DNA from: Nymphaea colorata
Taxonomy: Eukaryota > Streptophyta > Magnoliopsida > Nymphaeales > Nymphaeaceae
Assembly (NCBI RefSeq): GCF_008831285.2
Contig: NC_045138.2
Coordinates: 10,988,571-11,052,570, forward strand
Direction of reading: 5' to 3'
Length of the DNA stretch: 64,000 nucleotides
Position 1 is the stretch's first letter; the number at the start of each line of letters is the position of its first letter. A model generated the notes under the pieces. That model was not told where the DNA came from and made no database searches. It saw only the letters and a program-made list of their open reading frames with translations. Position numbers and translations under genes: made by a program. Positions 23,101 through 34,047 of the stretch are shown here, piece after piece.

Positions 23101-25124
23101 CTCACATGAGAAAGTTTGGCTTTCCGATTGTAGCGGCTAAAAAGACCAACTGCATGAGTCATGTGAGGGCGAGTCAATGTTAAATATATTAGCTTGCAAC
23201 CAATCTTTGAATTCTCTGCTTATCTTACTTCAATGTCTTCACCATTGTTTTCACGAGGTAGTTTGGCTTCAATCTTAGCATCGATAAGATGAGCTCCAAG
23301 CTTTTTCCATTTCTTTGAGAATGACAAGAGCATGGTTCTGAGCAAACAAGATCACTGTAGTGTAGCTTAAGAATAATTTGAGTTTCACTTTCTGTTCTAG
23401 AATCCCTATTTTAGTTCTAGATGAGATGCCCAAATTCACTGTCACTGTGCCTCCAAATTGACAGAATCTGAGCTCAACAAGAACTAGTCAACTCACACTA
23501 AATTGGAACAACCGTGTTCTTCTTCTTTGTTGGATCTGAGTATCTTTAGCTCATTTTGAGTTGATTGTTCTTAGATTGAGCAGAATTGCATTTTTACAAA
23601 TTCATTAGGGTTGTCCAGTTCCAGACATGTCACCCAGTTTGCAGCACAACTTCTGAGCTCATTTCTGGTCAATCTGAGAGTCAATTTTCCAGTTTTTTTC
23701 ACATGGTTTCGATTAGATGAACTTCACCAAAATATTCCTGAGTTTAGTTTGAGTTGGCATGTCCTAAGTCATGTTTTCCAAAATTGTCCTTCATGATCAC
23801 TCTAGAAAGAGTCTTTTTGAACCATGTGATTTAAAAAATAAAGACAAATGGAATTTTCATCTGAAATTCAGCTTCTGCCTAGAACTTGACTCGACCATGT
23901 TATGGTATGGGCAATCTACCCACACAGTCCATAGAACATAATTTGTGTGTCAAGGGAAAAATTGTTATTTTTATACGAGCATTATTTCTTTATAAACCTA
24001 AGCAAGGAGTCATCTGATCCTAAGTTAGGATAATACATGCACTCAGATTGAGCATACTTGGCTCACAATGAACCTACTTTGAGCCTGAGCTAAGCCAACT
24101 TCATTGAGCTTAGTTGAACTTGCATCCAACCTGGTTTGGGCTGAACTGAGAATTAGATCGAGCCTAGGTCATTCATGAATTAATTGAGTTTGAACCCATC
24201 TAGCCTAGAGTAAACTAGGTTAGAGTATGCTAAGTCTAGATCCTCAATCCAAATCACTATTTCAATTTCAGATCTATGATATGTATCTGTTCATATTCAT
24301 ATCTCATTTCCAAATCTCTGATCTCATGTCTTAAATCCATATCAAATATCATATTCAAATCTATTTTCTAGAACTTTCTTAGGATCCAAACCTTGCTTTG
24401 AATTTTCATTTGGATCAAATTAAATATGGATTTCAAAATTTGAATCTTAATTTGGATATTGCATTTGGAGTTTTAGATCTAGATCTCAATTCACTTGGAT
24501 CATGATTTTAGATCTTACAAAGAATTGGATTTCTATTTGGATTTTGGATAACATGTCTAGGACTTCTTATCTCATGTCTTATAATTTGGATCACAATTTC
24601 AGACCTTATAGGATTAGATCCCAATTTGAAATTTGTATTTCAGATCAGTCTCAAGATTTTAAATTTTACAAGTTTGGATTTCAGACCCAACTCAAATCCG
24701 AACCTTAACTGATGCCTTAGATCCACGACCCCAATTTCAAACACTTAGATTTTAGATCTTCAAATTGGATCATAAAGTACAAATTTGGATTTTCTTGAAT
24801 CAAATCCTAAATTTAGATTTGGATCTCAATAATTTAGATTTTAGACTATAGATTTCTTTAGTTCCATGTCCCAAATCCTTAGAGATCCGATCTCAAGTAT
24901 GTATGGAGCTAGTCTGCATGGATTCATCTTAGATACAGGAACTCGTTGCATGGATCAGTGATGATATGGATCATAAATTCCAAATGTAATTTCCTTCACT
25001 TCTTGCACTCAAATGTCTGACGATCCATTTACATCTTTTAAAATCTCATCTTTCTCAAATTCATGACATGTTAGGATTGGGATGACAATCATAACTTAGA
25101 ATCTAAAACACTTATTCTTGTCCA
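23101..25124. repeat. Low-complexity region of GGATCTCAAATTTGGAT-like words
   Basis: From about 24,240 to 24,910 short words (AGATCTCAATTTGGAT, TTGGATTTCAAAT, TTTTAGATCT) recur with irregular spacing, without stable periodicity. Reverse-complement relatives appear at 39,945-40,140 and similar text at 700-1,600. This looks like a diverged family of degenerate repeats. From 23,101 to 24,240 I see nothing recognisable. Confidence 0.4.
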
Positions 25125-25240
25125 AGATATGATTACCCCTGATAAAGGCACCAAGATGGACAGTTCTCATACTAACAAGTTGGGTGCTATCTCTCATAAT
25201 TTCTTACAAGTGATAAAGAGGTGAGTACATTTTCAAACTT
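25125..25240 (+). repeat. Fragment shared with 42,537-42,620 (probable LTR end)
   Basis: The words GATTACCCCTGATAAAGGCACC, with GACAGTTCTCATACT and a following TCTCTCAT, occur in the same order at 42,537-42,620 with substitutions. The second copy lies at the end of a possible Ty3/gypsy LTR, so this may be the same LTR end from another insertion. The rest of that element is not recognisable here. Confidence 0.4.
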
Positions 25241-25680
25241 TTCTCCTTATGAACGGTCATACGTAAGATCGCAAAATTTTGCATGTAAACAGTAGCAAAC
25301 TTAGAGAACCTACCACATGAACCTGCTTATATTTGCTATATGAATCGTGACAAAACAAACTATTCTGACCTAAGGACCAAAAAGATTAATAAAGCTATTT
25401 TAGTACTTTTGAGTTCAATGCACTCAATTAAACATCAACTGAGAAACTCAACCCTTTAATTGATTAATTTCCCAAAAAAAACTAAATAATTTAGCTACTG
25501 AAACCGATTCCCACATTTTAGGAAAAATTATTATTAATTTTGGCAATTATCTTTGATCTAAGTGCAGAACACAAACTCTAATGCCCCATTGCAACCAACT
25601 CGATTCATGAGTGCCCATAAGAGCAAGCTCTTATGACTGGCTTTCATGGTGTCGAGCTGGGTTTCAATTGGAATTCCAGC
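25241..25680. other. Gene-free stretch
   Basis: AT-rich sequence with no open frame of note, no repeat that I could match within the window and no RNA gene signature. Confidence 0.4.
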
Positions 25681-26190
25681 CATGCAAATTAAATAGTAAT
25701 TATGCATGAATAAAGTTTGTTATTTGCAATGGAAACTGATATGCTGGTGATGACACAATGCATGTAGGAAACTAATATAGACATTGATTAACAACAAAAC
25801 TACATCATGACATTTACAAACTACACCAGAAAATATGAATCTGACAACCAAGTAAACCTTTCTGGCTACTACTCTAGTGTGCTGGCTTAACAAAGAGCAA
25901 CAGGAGGTACCCGGTGTATTCTCTTGCAAAAATCCCACATGACCATGAAATCTATAACTGAAAACTACTAAAATACCAAAAAATATCATGTTTTACATGC
26001 TGAAATTAGAGACCATGCAAATTAAATAATAATTATGCATGAATAAAATTGGCTATTACTTGCAACAAAAGCTGATATACTTGCGATGACTCAATGCATG
26101 AATGAAACTAACTTAGACATTGATTTAAAACAAAACTGCATCTTGACATTTTCAAACTACATTACAACATATGAATCAAACAACTGAATA
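25681..26190. repeat. Tandem duplication, 333-bp spacing
   Basis: The start CATGCAAATTAAATA(G/A)TAAT occurs at 25,681 and again at 26,014, and matching sequence continues for about 175 bp in the second copy (TAATTATGCATGAATAAA, GACATTGATT, AAACAAAACT). The second half of the first copy (about 25,870-26,010) also matches 26,535-26,650 (AGAACTGAAAACTACTAA..ACCAAAAA). The locus therefore holds at least two and probably three partial copies. None encodes a recognisable protein. Confidence 0.6.
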
Positions 26191-27239
26191 AACCTAGCAC
26201 TCTAGCTTAACTAACTGAACATAAAATACCTTAAGCCTCATAACATGACTTAAAATAACTGACCCTTCAGACGAAAAAAGTTAAATTCAAGATCTAAATG
26301 TACATCAGAGACATCCTGTGATAGATAAAAACATAAAAAGAAAAATTACTCTATCTGTTTGTAATCTATACTATAGAAAGTAAGTAGTTTGAGAGATGAA
26401 GAGTAGCATTCCGCTTTGTTGGGTACATATGTTACATAAACTGCATATCTAGGACTTTTAAAACCTAACTCTAATCTACCCTATAACAGAAACAAGAAAG
26501 AAACTAAAAAAACATGTAAAAGACATATCTAATGCATGGCTTAAGAGAGAGCAATAAGAGACTCCCACGTGGCTATCAAATATAGAACTGAAAACTACTA
26601 ATAGACCAAAAATTATCAAAATTACATGCTGGAAATTAAAGGAAATTAGACAATGCTCAACTCTAAGGAGAAGGAGAAAGGACACTAACTCGTTTGGTGT
26701 TCTGATGAGGAGATGAGAAAAACTCGATACTTCTATGATCCAAGGGTCCAAGAGAAGTTATTCCCCGTGTTCATCTTTAGAGATCACTGTTTTACAAATC
26801 TACAACTCTATCTGGTAACAAGGAATAGACGAGGGGTGAAGGTGGCCTTTGGTGTGGCAACCCAAAACTCTCTAGGAGGGAAAGAGCACAGGAATACCTA
26901 TTGGCTCTGCAATTCTCCAGAAACTTGGTGATAAACCTTGAAAACAAGAAACAAACACTGTGGAAAAGACACATTTAATGACAATAGGAAAGATGAAAAA
27001 GATGAAAATGCATTCACCTGGCTGAGGGCACCCTCCCACCAAACTGGGGGATCGAACAATTCACCACTAGAATCCTCAATCTCCATAAACCTTGGAAGAT
27101 GATGATGAATGGGGCTTCTTGGCTGCAAACCAAAGATGAGGTTCTCCCATGGAGAATCATCTGTATATGAAAGAAAAAAATTCAAAATGGATTTCCCCTT
27201 TCAAGAACACCTCATAAAATTCAAAAATTGCTAAAAACC
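26191..27239. other. Gene-free stretch with partial repeat copy
   Basis: Apart from the partial repeat at about 26,535-26,650, no gene is supported. Frames at 26,713-27,185 (60-95 codons) have no recognisable domain. Confidence 0.4.
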
Positions 27240-27246
27240 CATAAAA

Positions 27247-27250
<4 letters not shown>

Positions 27251-27307
<57 letters not shown>
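27251..27307. repeat. (TA)n microsatellite in left flank of the foldback
   Basis: About 28 TA units followed by TTATTATTATTA. The matching place in the right arm has only a short A/T run, so this array expanded after the inverted repeat formed. Confidence 0.9.
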
Positions 27308-27311
<4 letters not shown>

Positions 27312-27579
27312 ATTATTATATTTTTCATGCATTCATTCCTGAATTTATTGTTTAAATTCCATGTTGGCATTGTTTTAATTGTATCATTGTTAGGAGTAAA
27401 TTAAAAAATATCACACTTTTGGTGTTTTGGAGCAAATTCATTGAAAAACGTATTTAAATCCATATCCAAAAGCCAAAACAAGTTAAATCAAGGATCCAAA
27501 ATTGAATAAAAAACCAAACACATTCTTGAAGGTTTTATAGTTATAATATAGTTTACAACCAAGACAAAATTAAGATATA

Positions 27580-27621
27580 AGTATATAATATATATAATAT
27601 ATATATATATTAAGATATAAG

Positions 27622-27712
<91 letters not shown>
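27580..27712. repeat. (TA)n loop between the foldback arms
   Basis: Nearly pure TA repeats with a few interruptions (GTATATAATATATA, TAAGATATAAGTATATAA). Part of the interruption is a direct copy of the inner arm end, which suggests slippage at the hairpin tip. Confidence 0.85.
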
Positions 27713-27719
<7 letters not shown>

Positions 27720-28776
27720 TAATTTTGTCTTGGTTGTAAGCTATATTATAACTATAAAACCTTCAAGAATGTGTTTGGTTTTTTATTCAATTTTGGATCC
27801 TTGATTTAACTTGTTTTGGCTTTTGGATATGGATTTAAATACGTTTTTCATGAATTTGCTCCAAAACACCAAAAGTGTGATATTTTTTAATTTACTCCTA
27901 ACAATGATACAATTAAAACAATGCCAACATGGAATTTAAACAATAAATTCAGGAATGAATGCATGAAAAATATAATAAAAAAATAGTAGTTTTTATGCAT
28001 CATCAAAATATGTGTGCATCATGATGGAAAGAGATTAATATAAAATGGAAAGCAAGAAAAAAGACTAAAGTCAAGAGAATATGTATGAAAACTTTGTATT
28101 ATTTTCTTATTGCTCTATGGCTGAAGAGACTTTTTGCAATATTAGAAGTTGCACAACAAATGATATGGCATAATGGCAAACGAGTTAAGGATTGAGTGCT
28201 GAGACACCCACCAGATGGTATTGCATGGAAAAGTTTTGATAAATGCATGTCATTTGCTATAGATGCTTGAAATATTTGACTGAGTTGAGTAAGCGATAGT
28301 TTTAATCCATTAAGAACTTTCAACTTAACTTGCAAAATATGGGTTGTGTTGGTAATATCAATTTGCTACTTTAGTTTGCATGATACTCTGTGTTATATTT
28401 TGCTCTCACTATTCACATATAGACCAATAGTTTTGGGCATATGTGAGATGGGATTTTTGCTTTCTTGTCCAACTCCACATGATAGAGCCCATTCTTAATT
28501 GTTCTTTGTAGAAGTACTTGACTGGACTTGTACTCTTTTAACAAACACTGATCAGGATGAAAATAAATTATTATCCTTTGTAAACCGATGAACTGAAATC
28601 AGATTCTTAGACATAGATGGCACATGTAAAATATGCTTCATTAAAAAATCACAACCAGGTGTATGAAAATAAGAGGCACCAATGGATGAATTTTTCAAAC
28701 TTGATCGATTACCTATTTTTAATTTGTCTTTTCATTTGCAATTGGCACTCACAGATAAGCTGTTTAGATCAATTGT

Positions 28777-28935
28777 GATGTGGTGCATTGCCCCGCAGTC
28801 TAGATACCATCTTCCATCAACCTCCTTATGTAGGGCCAATAGAGTGTGAGTCTCTCGTGACGCTTCTTCCTTCAGGAAGAAAAAAACCTTGCAGTGAAGG
28901 GCATCATGTCCTCGACATTAACATGCTTGGCATGT
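28777..28935 (-). pseudogene. copia-2 zinc knuckle and protease start
   Basis: The minus strand reads CQAC-stop-CRGHDALHC, that is, the CX2CX4HX4C zinc knuckle with a TAA stop replacing its fifth residue. About 35 codons later comes WYLDCGAMHHITIDLNSLS. Where the family has WYLDSGATHH, the catalytic D-S-G triad has become D-C-G. Both features place the boundary between gag and protease here and show the copy to be dead. Confidence 0.75.
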
Positions 28936-29328
28936 TGTGCAACAGTTGGCTACCATTTGTCCTCAATTTCCACAAACATAGCTGACAACATATGAAGTTT
29001 GATTTCCAAAGGATCAGCCTTGTCCCTAGTTTGGTTTTTGCTTCACCCTCTTTGAAAAATAATCTGCCCGCATTGCTTCTATTGGTGTATTGCTGATTGC
29101 CAACAGAAATATTGACCATTAGTGTCCCAACTTCATGACTCTTGGTCTATTATGCCTCATGGATCATAAGCAAGCCTAATGGTTCTTCAAGATTAGTGGG
29201 TTTTGCATGGGTCTTCAAGGGAGTTCTCAATGTCCCACACTCATGTGAAGGAAGACAACCAAGAACATATGGAACTAAATGATCACCTATTGGAGGCTAC
29301 GTTCAACTAGTGAGCAAGACTTTTTTCT

Positions 29329-29615
29329 TTATGAAGATAAGTAGCTATAGAATTTGTTCCCTTCTTCATAGTTTGAAGTTGAGAAGAAAGCCATTGTACA
29401 TCCAAGTGTGGGTGGGCAGTACACATATGCTTTAATGCAGTCCCAAACTTCAGATGATGTATTCAAGTCAACAATTTGACTATGGATTGTGTCAGTCAGT
29501 GAAGATAAAATCCAACTAAGTATTAATTGGCCCATCTTTACCCACTTAAAGAATGCAGGATTGAAACTACCTTCTTTTCCTTTGTTCGTGAGATTTTGAG
29601 GACAAGAGTGTGTAC
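29329..29615 (-). pseudogene. copia-2 gag fragment, 3' side of the TRIM
   Basis: The frame carries NPAFFKWVKMGQLILSWI, SSLTDTIHSQIVDL and TSSEVWDCI, the usual copia gag pattern (NP.F..W...D..L.SWI..SLT..I....TS.E.W). Upstream it reaches THSCP directly at the TRIM border. The matching gag residues on the other side of the TRIM (G-Y-V-D-G) join in frame once the TRIM and one copy of its target duplication are removed. Confidence 0.75.
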
Positions 29616-29619
29616 CATA

Positions 29620-29937
29620 TGTTAAAAAACATAAAGCAATAATAGAAAAAAGCTTAGGGAATTAACGTGGAGCATATTTTCTTTACCCACGGAAGGCCAT
29701 CAGCCTTAAAATTGACAAAGTATGTTAATCTCTTATATAGACATTAAAGATGAGATAACTCCTTATTTTAAGGAGCTGTTATAAGATATTTATTATCAAC
29801 AAAACTGTTCCTTGATTTTTGCTGTAATTGTTTCCATAATCCATCGTCTTGATTTTTGCCATGATCTTTTCCAAACGATCCTTACCATGATGTTGGCATC
29901 CATATCATATGTGTGCCGTTAACCATCATTCTTTTCA
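29620..29937 (-). repeat. TRIM 3' LTR (left copy), 318 bp
   Basis: About 98% identical by hand count to 30,166-30,483. It contains TTAACGTGGAGC and a TCTTATATA word that could serve as a TATA-like element on the plus strand only, so promoter orientation is unclear. Confidence 0.9.
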
Positions 29938-30153
29938 TCTTCCCTCAAATTGGACGACGTTTCACAAAGTCCAAATTTGCCATGGAGATTTTGTGGAGGC
30001 AGATCATGCTTTGGCAGCAATTCAGAAATCTCAAGCTTGATTCTTGAATATTTTGTTCACAAGATCGAGTCCTCGCTTTGGTGAAGAAGGCAGCGATCTC
30101 TTTGGTCGTCTGCAAGCCATCTTTGGGCGTTGATATTCTTCTTCAAGCATCTT

Positions 30154-30165
30154 GCTCTGATGCCA
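30154..30165 (-). other. TRIM primer-binding site
   Basis: TGGCATCAGAGC on the minus strand directly abuts the LTR with no spacer. It matches the plant initiator-Met-type site TGGTATCAGAGC at 11 of 12 positions. Confidence 0.85.
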
Positions 30166-30483
30166 TGTTAAAAAACATAAAGAAATAATAGAAAAAAGCT
30201 TAGGGAATTAACGTGGAGCATATTTTCTTTACCCACGGAAGGCCATCGGCCTTAAAATTGACAAAGTATGTCAATCTCTTATATAAACATTAAAGATGAG
30301 ATAACTCCTTATTTTAAGGAGCTGTTACAAGATATTTATTATCAACAAAACCGTTCCTTGATTTTTGCTGTAACTGTTTCCATAATCCATCGTCTTGATT
30401 TTTGCCATGATCTTTTCCAAACGATCCTTACCATGATGTTGGCATCCATATCATATGTGTGCCGTTAACCATCATTCTTTTCA
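30166..30483 (-). repeat. TRIM 5' LTR (right copy), 318 bp
   Basis: Direct repeat of 29,620-29,937. It begins TG and ends CA and is flanked on the right by the 5-bp CCATC copy of the target duplication. Confidence 0.9.
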
Positions 30484-30747
30484 CCATCCACATAACCCAT
30501 CTATCCATGGCTGTTAAGAAGGAAATAAAATATGATTCTTACAGCATATAGTTGTCTATAGATAATTTGATGGGCAAAAATGTTGAAGATTTGCAAGTGC
30601 CGTAAACAAATTGTAAAGTTTGTTGATTGTATTGAGGAATAGGTTAAAGTTGAGTTGTTGTCTGCCTTGAGGAAGACCACAAACTGAAAAAAAAAGCCAC
30701 ATGATCTCTCTTACAACTTTGACACAATAACAAAGATCATACACCAC

Positions 30748-33700
30748 CTACACATGCAAGAAGAGAATTTTATCCTGAGTCGACATCCAAGACAAATAAA
30801 CTTTCTCTCTCCATCTCTTTTCTTATGCATCATGAGATTGAGAGGTTCCCTTCAAATAATTTGTAGAAGGGTTATATGCTAATTTAGTTATCATATTTAT
30901 CTTTTGGCCATTTAATTTACAATGGGATTTTGCTTCCATCCTATGTGTGCCTTCCTCTTCAAGATACTATGTTGACCTTCCATGTTCATCCTTGTCAGTT
31001 TCACCACCTATTGAGATAATTTGATTTCTTCATTTTATGCCTTTATTGGCATTATTACTATTTCACAAGCCTTGCCATCTTCACGAGTCTTATCCTTAAC
31101 ACACAACATTTGGCTTTTTCATATAAAAACCTTCAGATAACTATAGGATGGTGCCACCATTGAGTTTCCAAGACAATGTTGCACATGTGTCATGGCATTT
31201 ATGTATCATTGGTACATGAAAATATTAAAAATTGAAGTATATATATGCAAGACAAACCGTTCCACACAAATAAATGTAAAAATAAACTATATTAAATATA
31301 TCCTATTTTAGAACAAAAAAGAATTTCATGAAGCGAATAGGCAAAGCTACTAATAGGAATATATACACAATATGGGATTGCTCAACAACATTTAATAGTC
31401 ATAAAAAAGTATCTCTTTATTGTGCAAGCTTCCCAGATGCACTCCTAAATAAGTATATGCATGCATGTATACAAATAATAACATAGAACATGATGTAAAA
31501 GATTCAAATATGAGATCCTAACTATTAGGAATTACATATGAAATTCAAAAAATGTCCTTCCAATGAATATTTCATACTCAAACAAATGATAACATACGAG
31601 GATCATGCCTAAAATTTGATAGAAAGCATAAATATAATGCTTTAAACTGAAATTGTTACAAAATTTACTAAAATAGAACATACCTAAGAATAAGACTGAA
31701 AAACCCTTAAACGATTTTAGATTCATGTGAAACTCCATGGAAACTTATTAACCATGGAGGGAATGCTATGCCAAACTTCTCATATATTTGAAAAACAACT
31801 TAAAGTACACATGAAATGAGTCTAACCAACTATGAAACTTGATGTAATCCTCCTAGGTGCATGAAGGAAAGATACCCAAATGATGGATTGTGTACATCTA
31901 GCTTAGAACAAAATTTGAAACAAAATGAGATGTTACAACTATATTTTCTGCTAGGTATGGAAAATACAATATATTGTTTATCTGCCTAATTTGGGATCCT
32001 CAAAAGCATACACAATGGAATGAAGTCAAACTAAGATTTGTTGTGAACACTTTGTATACCTCAAAGCAATTGACCTAGGTGTTTGGAATAACTATGTTGA
32101 AATGTGGAATAACAACGTACCCAACCTATGATAGGAATCACGTTTTACTGCAATCATATTGTAGCAATCTTCTCTAGCAGCATATTGTGGAACATGATAA
32201 AACATAATTAATGACCTTGGTTTGCAAGAAAATTTGGTGTATAGTTTCTTTATATATTGAGGAAATAACTTCAACTGATAGATTGGGGAAGCACATCTTA
32301 AAATGAGGCTTATCATGACACAAACATAGTGTAGAAAAGGATTCATAGAAACAATATGACTAGATGAACAAATTTGAGACAATGTAAGATAATCTTAAGC
32401 TTGGAAGGACATAAAATTGCATGTGAATGCTATTGTTATAGGGAATAACTAATCCTAAATTAAAGAACAAGGAATTATGTTTAAAACCATATACATTGGA
32501 TGCTAAACTTATGACATAAGTCATATTTCGTAGAACATGGAACTAAGTTTAGCCATATACAAGCCTTGCTAAATCAGTTCAATGCCTACAATAGACACCT
32601 CGGTAAGGGCTAGAAATTGGTGTGGGAATTACTAGGCACATGTAGGAAACCATTCGTCATTATGGATTTGAAAAATGATTCCTAAACCTCAAATTATTGA
32701 GTTCCCAAATTGATTAAATTTCATAACATAGTCTCTAGCATGTGAATTGTCAAAAGCTTGTTTTCGAAAATTGTCAAAAGGACCAAAAAAACTTGGTTTT
32801 CCACTAAATTTAGTAGTGACAAGCTAGATCGAGGAAAATAAAGTTTTTGCGGTTGATCAAAACGAATTACGGTTTGGAAGAAATAAGTTTTGAAACTAAG
32901 TAAAAAATCTAGACTTTTCATAGTCATATTTTTTACTTACGATTGAAACATAGGCCCCTTAACATGGAAACTTGGTGAAAGATGACTATTACCATATACT
33001 AAGCACTTGGATTAACAAATAAAAAATGCCTAAACCTAACATCAATGGAATAATGCTAATATGATGCACATATACAAGCATGATGGAGGATAATATGTGC
33101 ATAACATAAAAAGACTAGAAATCAATAACAATGAGCCATGAATGTATGATGTCAGTTTTGTATGGATCAAGATAATCATAATATGATCATAACTTTGAAC
33201 CACAAAGCATGCATGACATGCAATGCAAATAATAAAACAAAGAGAAATCAATATTGTCCAAGAGGGAGGTACATATGTGAAGGTGATTTTAACCTCTTTA
33301 ATGGCCTTGGAAAAAGAAACATTCATAACAATGAAAAAAAAAAGTAATCATCATGATGAACAAAGTGATGCATCGGGGATAGAGAGAGAGAGAGCTAATG
33401 TCCACAACAGCAGCCTCAACCTCTCAATGGCAACCACTGGCAATAAAAAACTAAACATAAACCAAGATCAAAAGAGCAAGATGTTGGCTTAAAGAGAAGT
33501 TCTGTCCATGAAGGTGACGTTGACTTCTCATGAATGGTCCTTTTAAGGATGAAGATTAATAGATAAAGTCTTATGGAGTCTTCAAAACAAGGGAATAATA
33601 TAGAAACAAATAGATGAAATAGAGAGGTATAGAGAACCTATATTATTTTCAATCAAAATCACATCCTTATCCTCCTCATTTCTGCATCTTTCTTCTTCTT

Positions 33701-34047
33701 CTTCTTTCTTAATTGGGCATAGGGGCAACCAATAACTTCTTGGTGGGAGCATAACCCTGTTGATTCCTCTTCAAAAACATATGAGAGAACAAGAAAGAGG
33801 AATCCTAAGAAGAACTTAGAAAAAATTCAAAAACAACCGAAAAGGGAGAGAGAATACTTGAGAGAGAGTAATAAGGGATGTCTCCCTTCCTCTCAATATC
33901 ACTTTTCAAAATTTTGAGAAAAGGATGCCACTTCCTACACAATCTATATTCTAAACAAAATTTAGAAAACTATTATCTTGATTCCAATGGAGGATTGATC
34001 CCAAGATGCATGGCACCATATGGTGAGTTTGGGTTTCATACACAGAT
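30748..34047. other. Gene-free stretch
   Basis: AT-rich sequence with scattered frames of 60-96 codons and no recognisable domain. A short GA run occurs at about 33,379-33,395 and a TTCTTCTTCTTC run at about 33,690. I found no RNA gene or element end that I could support. Confidence 0.45.

Larger units (their letters stand above)
27240..27997. repeat. Long inverted repeat (foldback) with ~265-bp arms and AT-repeat loop
   Basis: The left arm (about 27,314-27,578) and right arm (about 27,713-27,977) are reverse complements over ~265 bp. I count only about two differences: one base inserted in the left arm at CATTGAAAAACG, and one substitution near AATATAGYTTAC. The centre is a (TA)n run. Outside the arms, CATAAAAAGACTAT (27,240) and its counterpart ATAGTAGTTTTTATG (ending 27,997) suggest that the original ends lie there, with a (TA)n expansion inserted in the left arm at 27,251-27,307. 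There is no coding capacity and no clear target duplication. A foldback transposon or a recent inverted duplication would fit. Confidence 0.85.
29615..30488 (-). mobile_element. TRIM (terminal-repeat retrotransposon in miniature), 864 bp
   Basis: The element spans 29,620-30,483. Two direct 318-bp terminal repeats begin TGTTAAAAAAC and end CATTCTTTTCA (TG...CA) and enclose only 228 bp. Orientation is minus: next to the right repeat lies TGGCATCAGAGC (minus strand, 30,154-30,165), one base from the standard tRNA-iMet primer-binding site. Next to the left repeat is a purine-rich tract GAGGGAAGA. Flanks are CCATA (29,615-29,619) and CCATC (30,484-30,488), a 5-bp duplication with one mismatch. I count about seven differences between the repeats, so it is fairly young. 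There is no coding capacity, so it depends on proteins from other elements. Confidence 0.92.
28099..30747 (-). mobile_element. Degraded Ty1/copia remnant (copia-2), gag to pre-integrase, split by a TRIM
   Basis: Minus-strand order from the right: gag N-terminal region (about 30,484-30,610), TRIM insertion, gag middle (about 29,329-29,610), zinc knuckle (about 28,889-28,935), protease (about 28,777-28,815), then a region matching the stretch between protease and integrase (IGNRSSLKNSSIGAS, ILHVPSMSKNLISV). Further down the element is unrecognisable by about 28,100. Stops occur in every domain. No LTR of this element was identified. Confidence 0.75.

Noticed and set aside
30154-30165. Initiator-Met tRNA-like sequence as a tRNA gene
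   Set aside because: Only the 12-nt acceptor-complementary stretch is present, next to an LTR. It is a primer-binding site. The same applies at 17,177 and 49,054.
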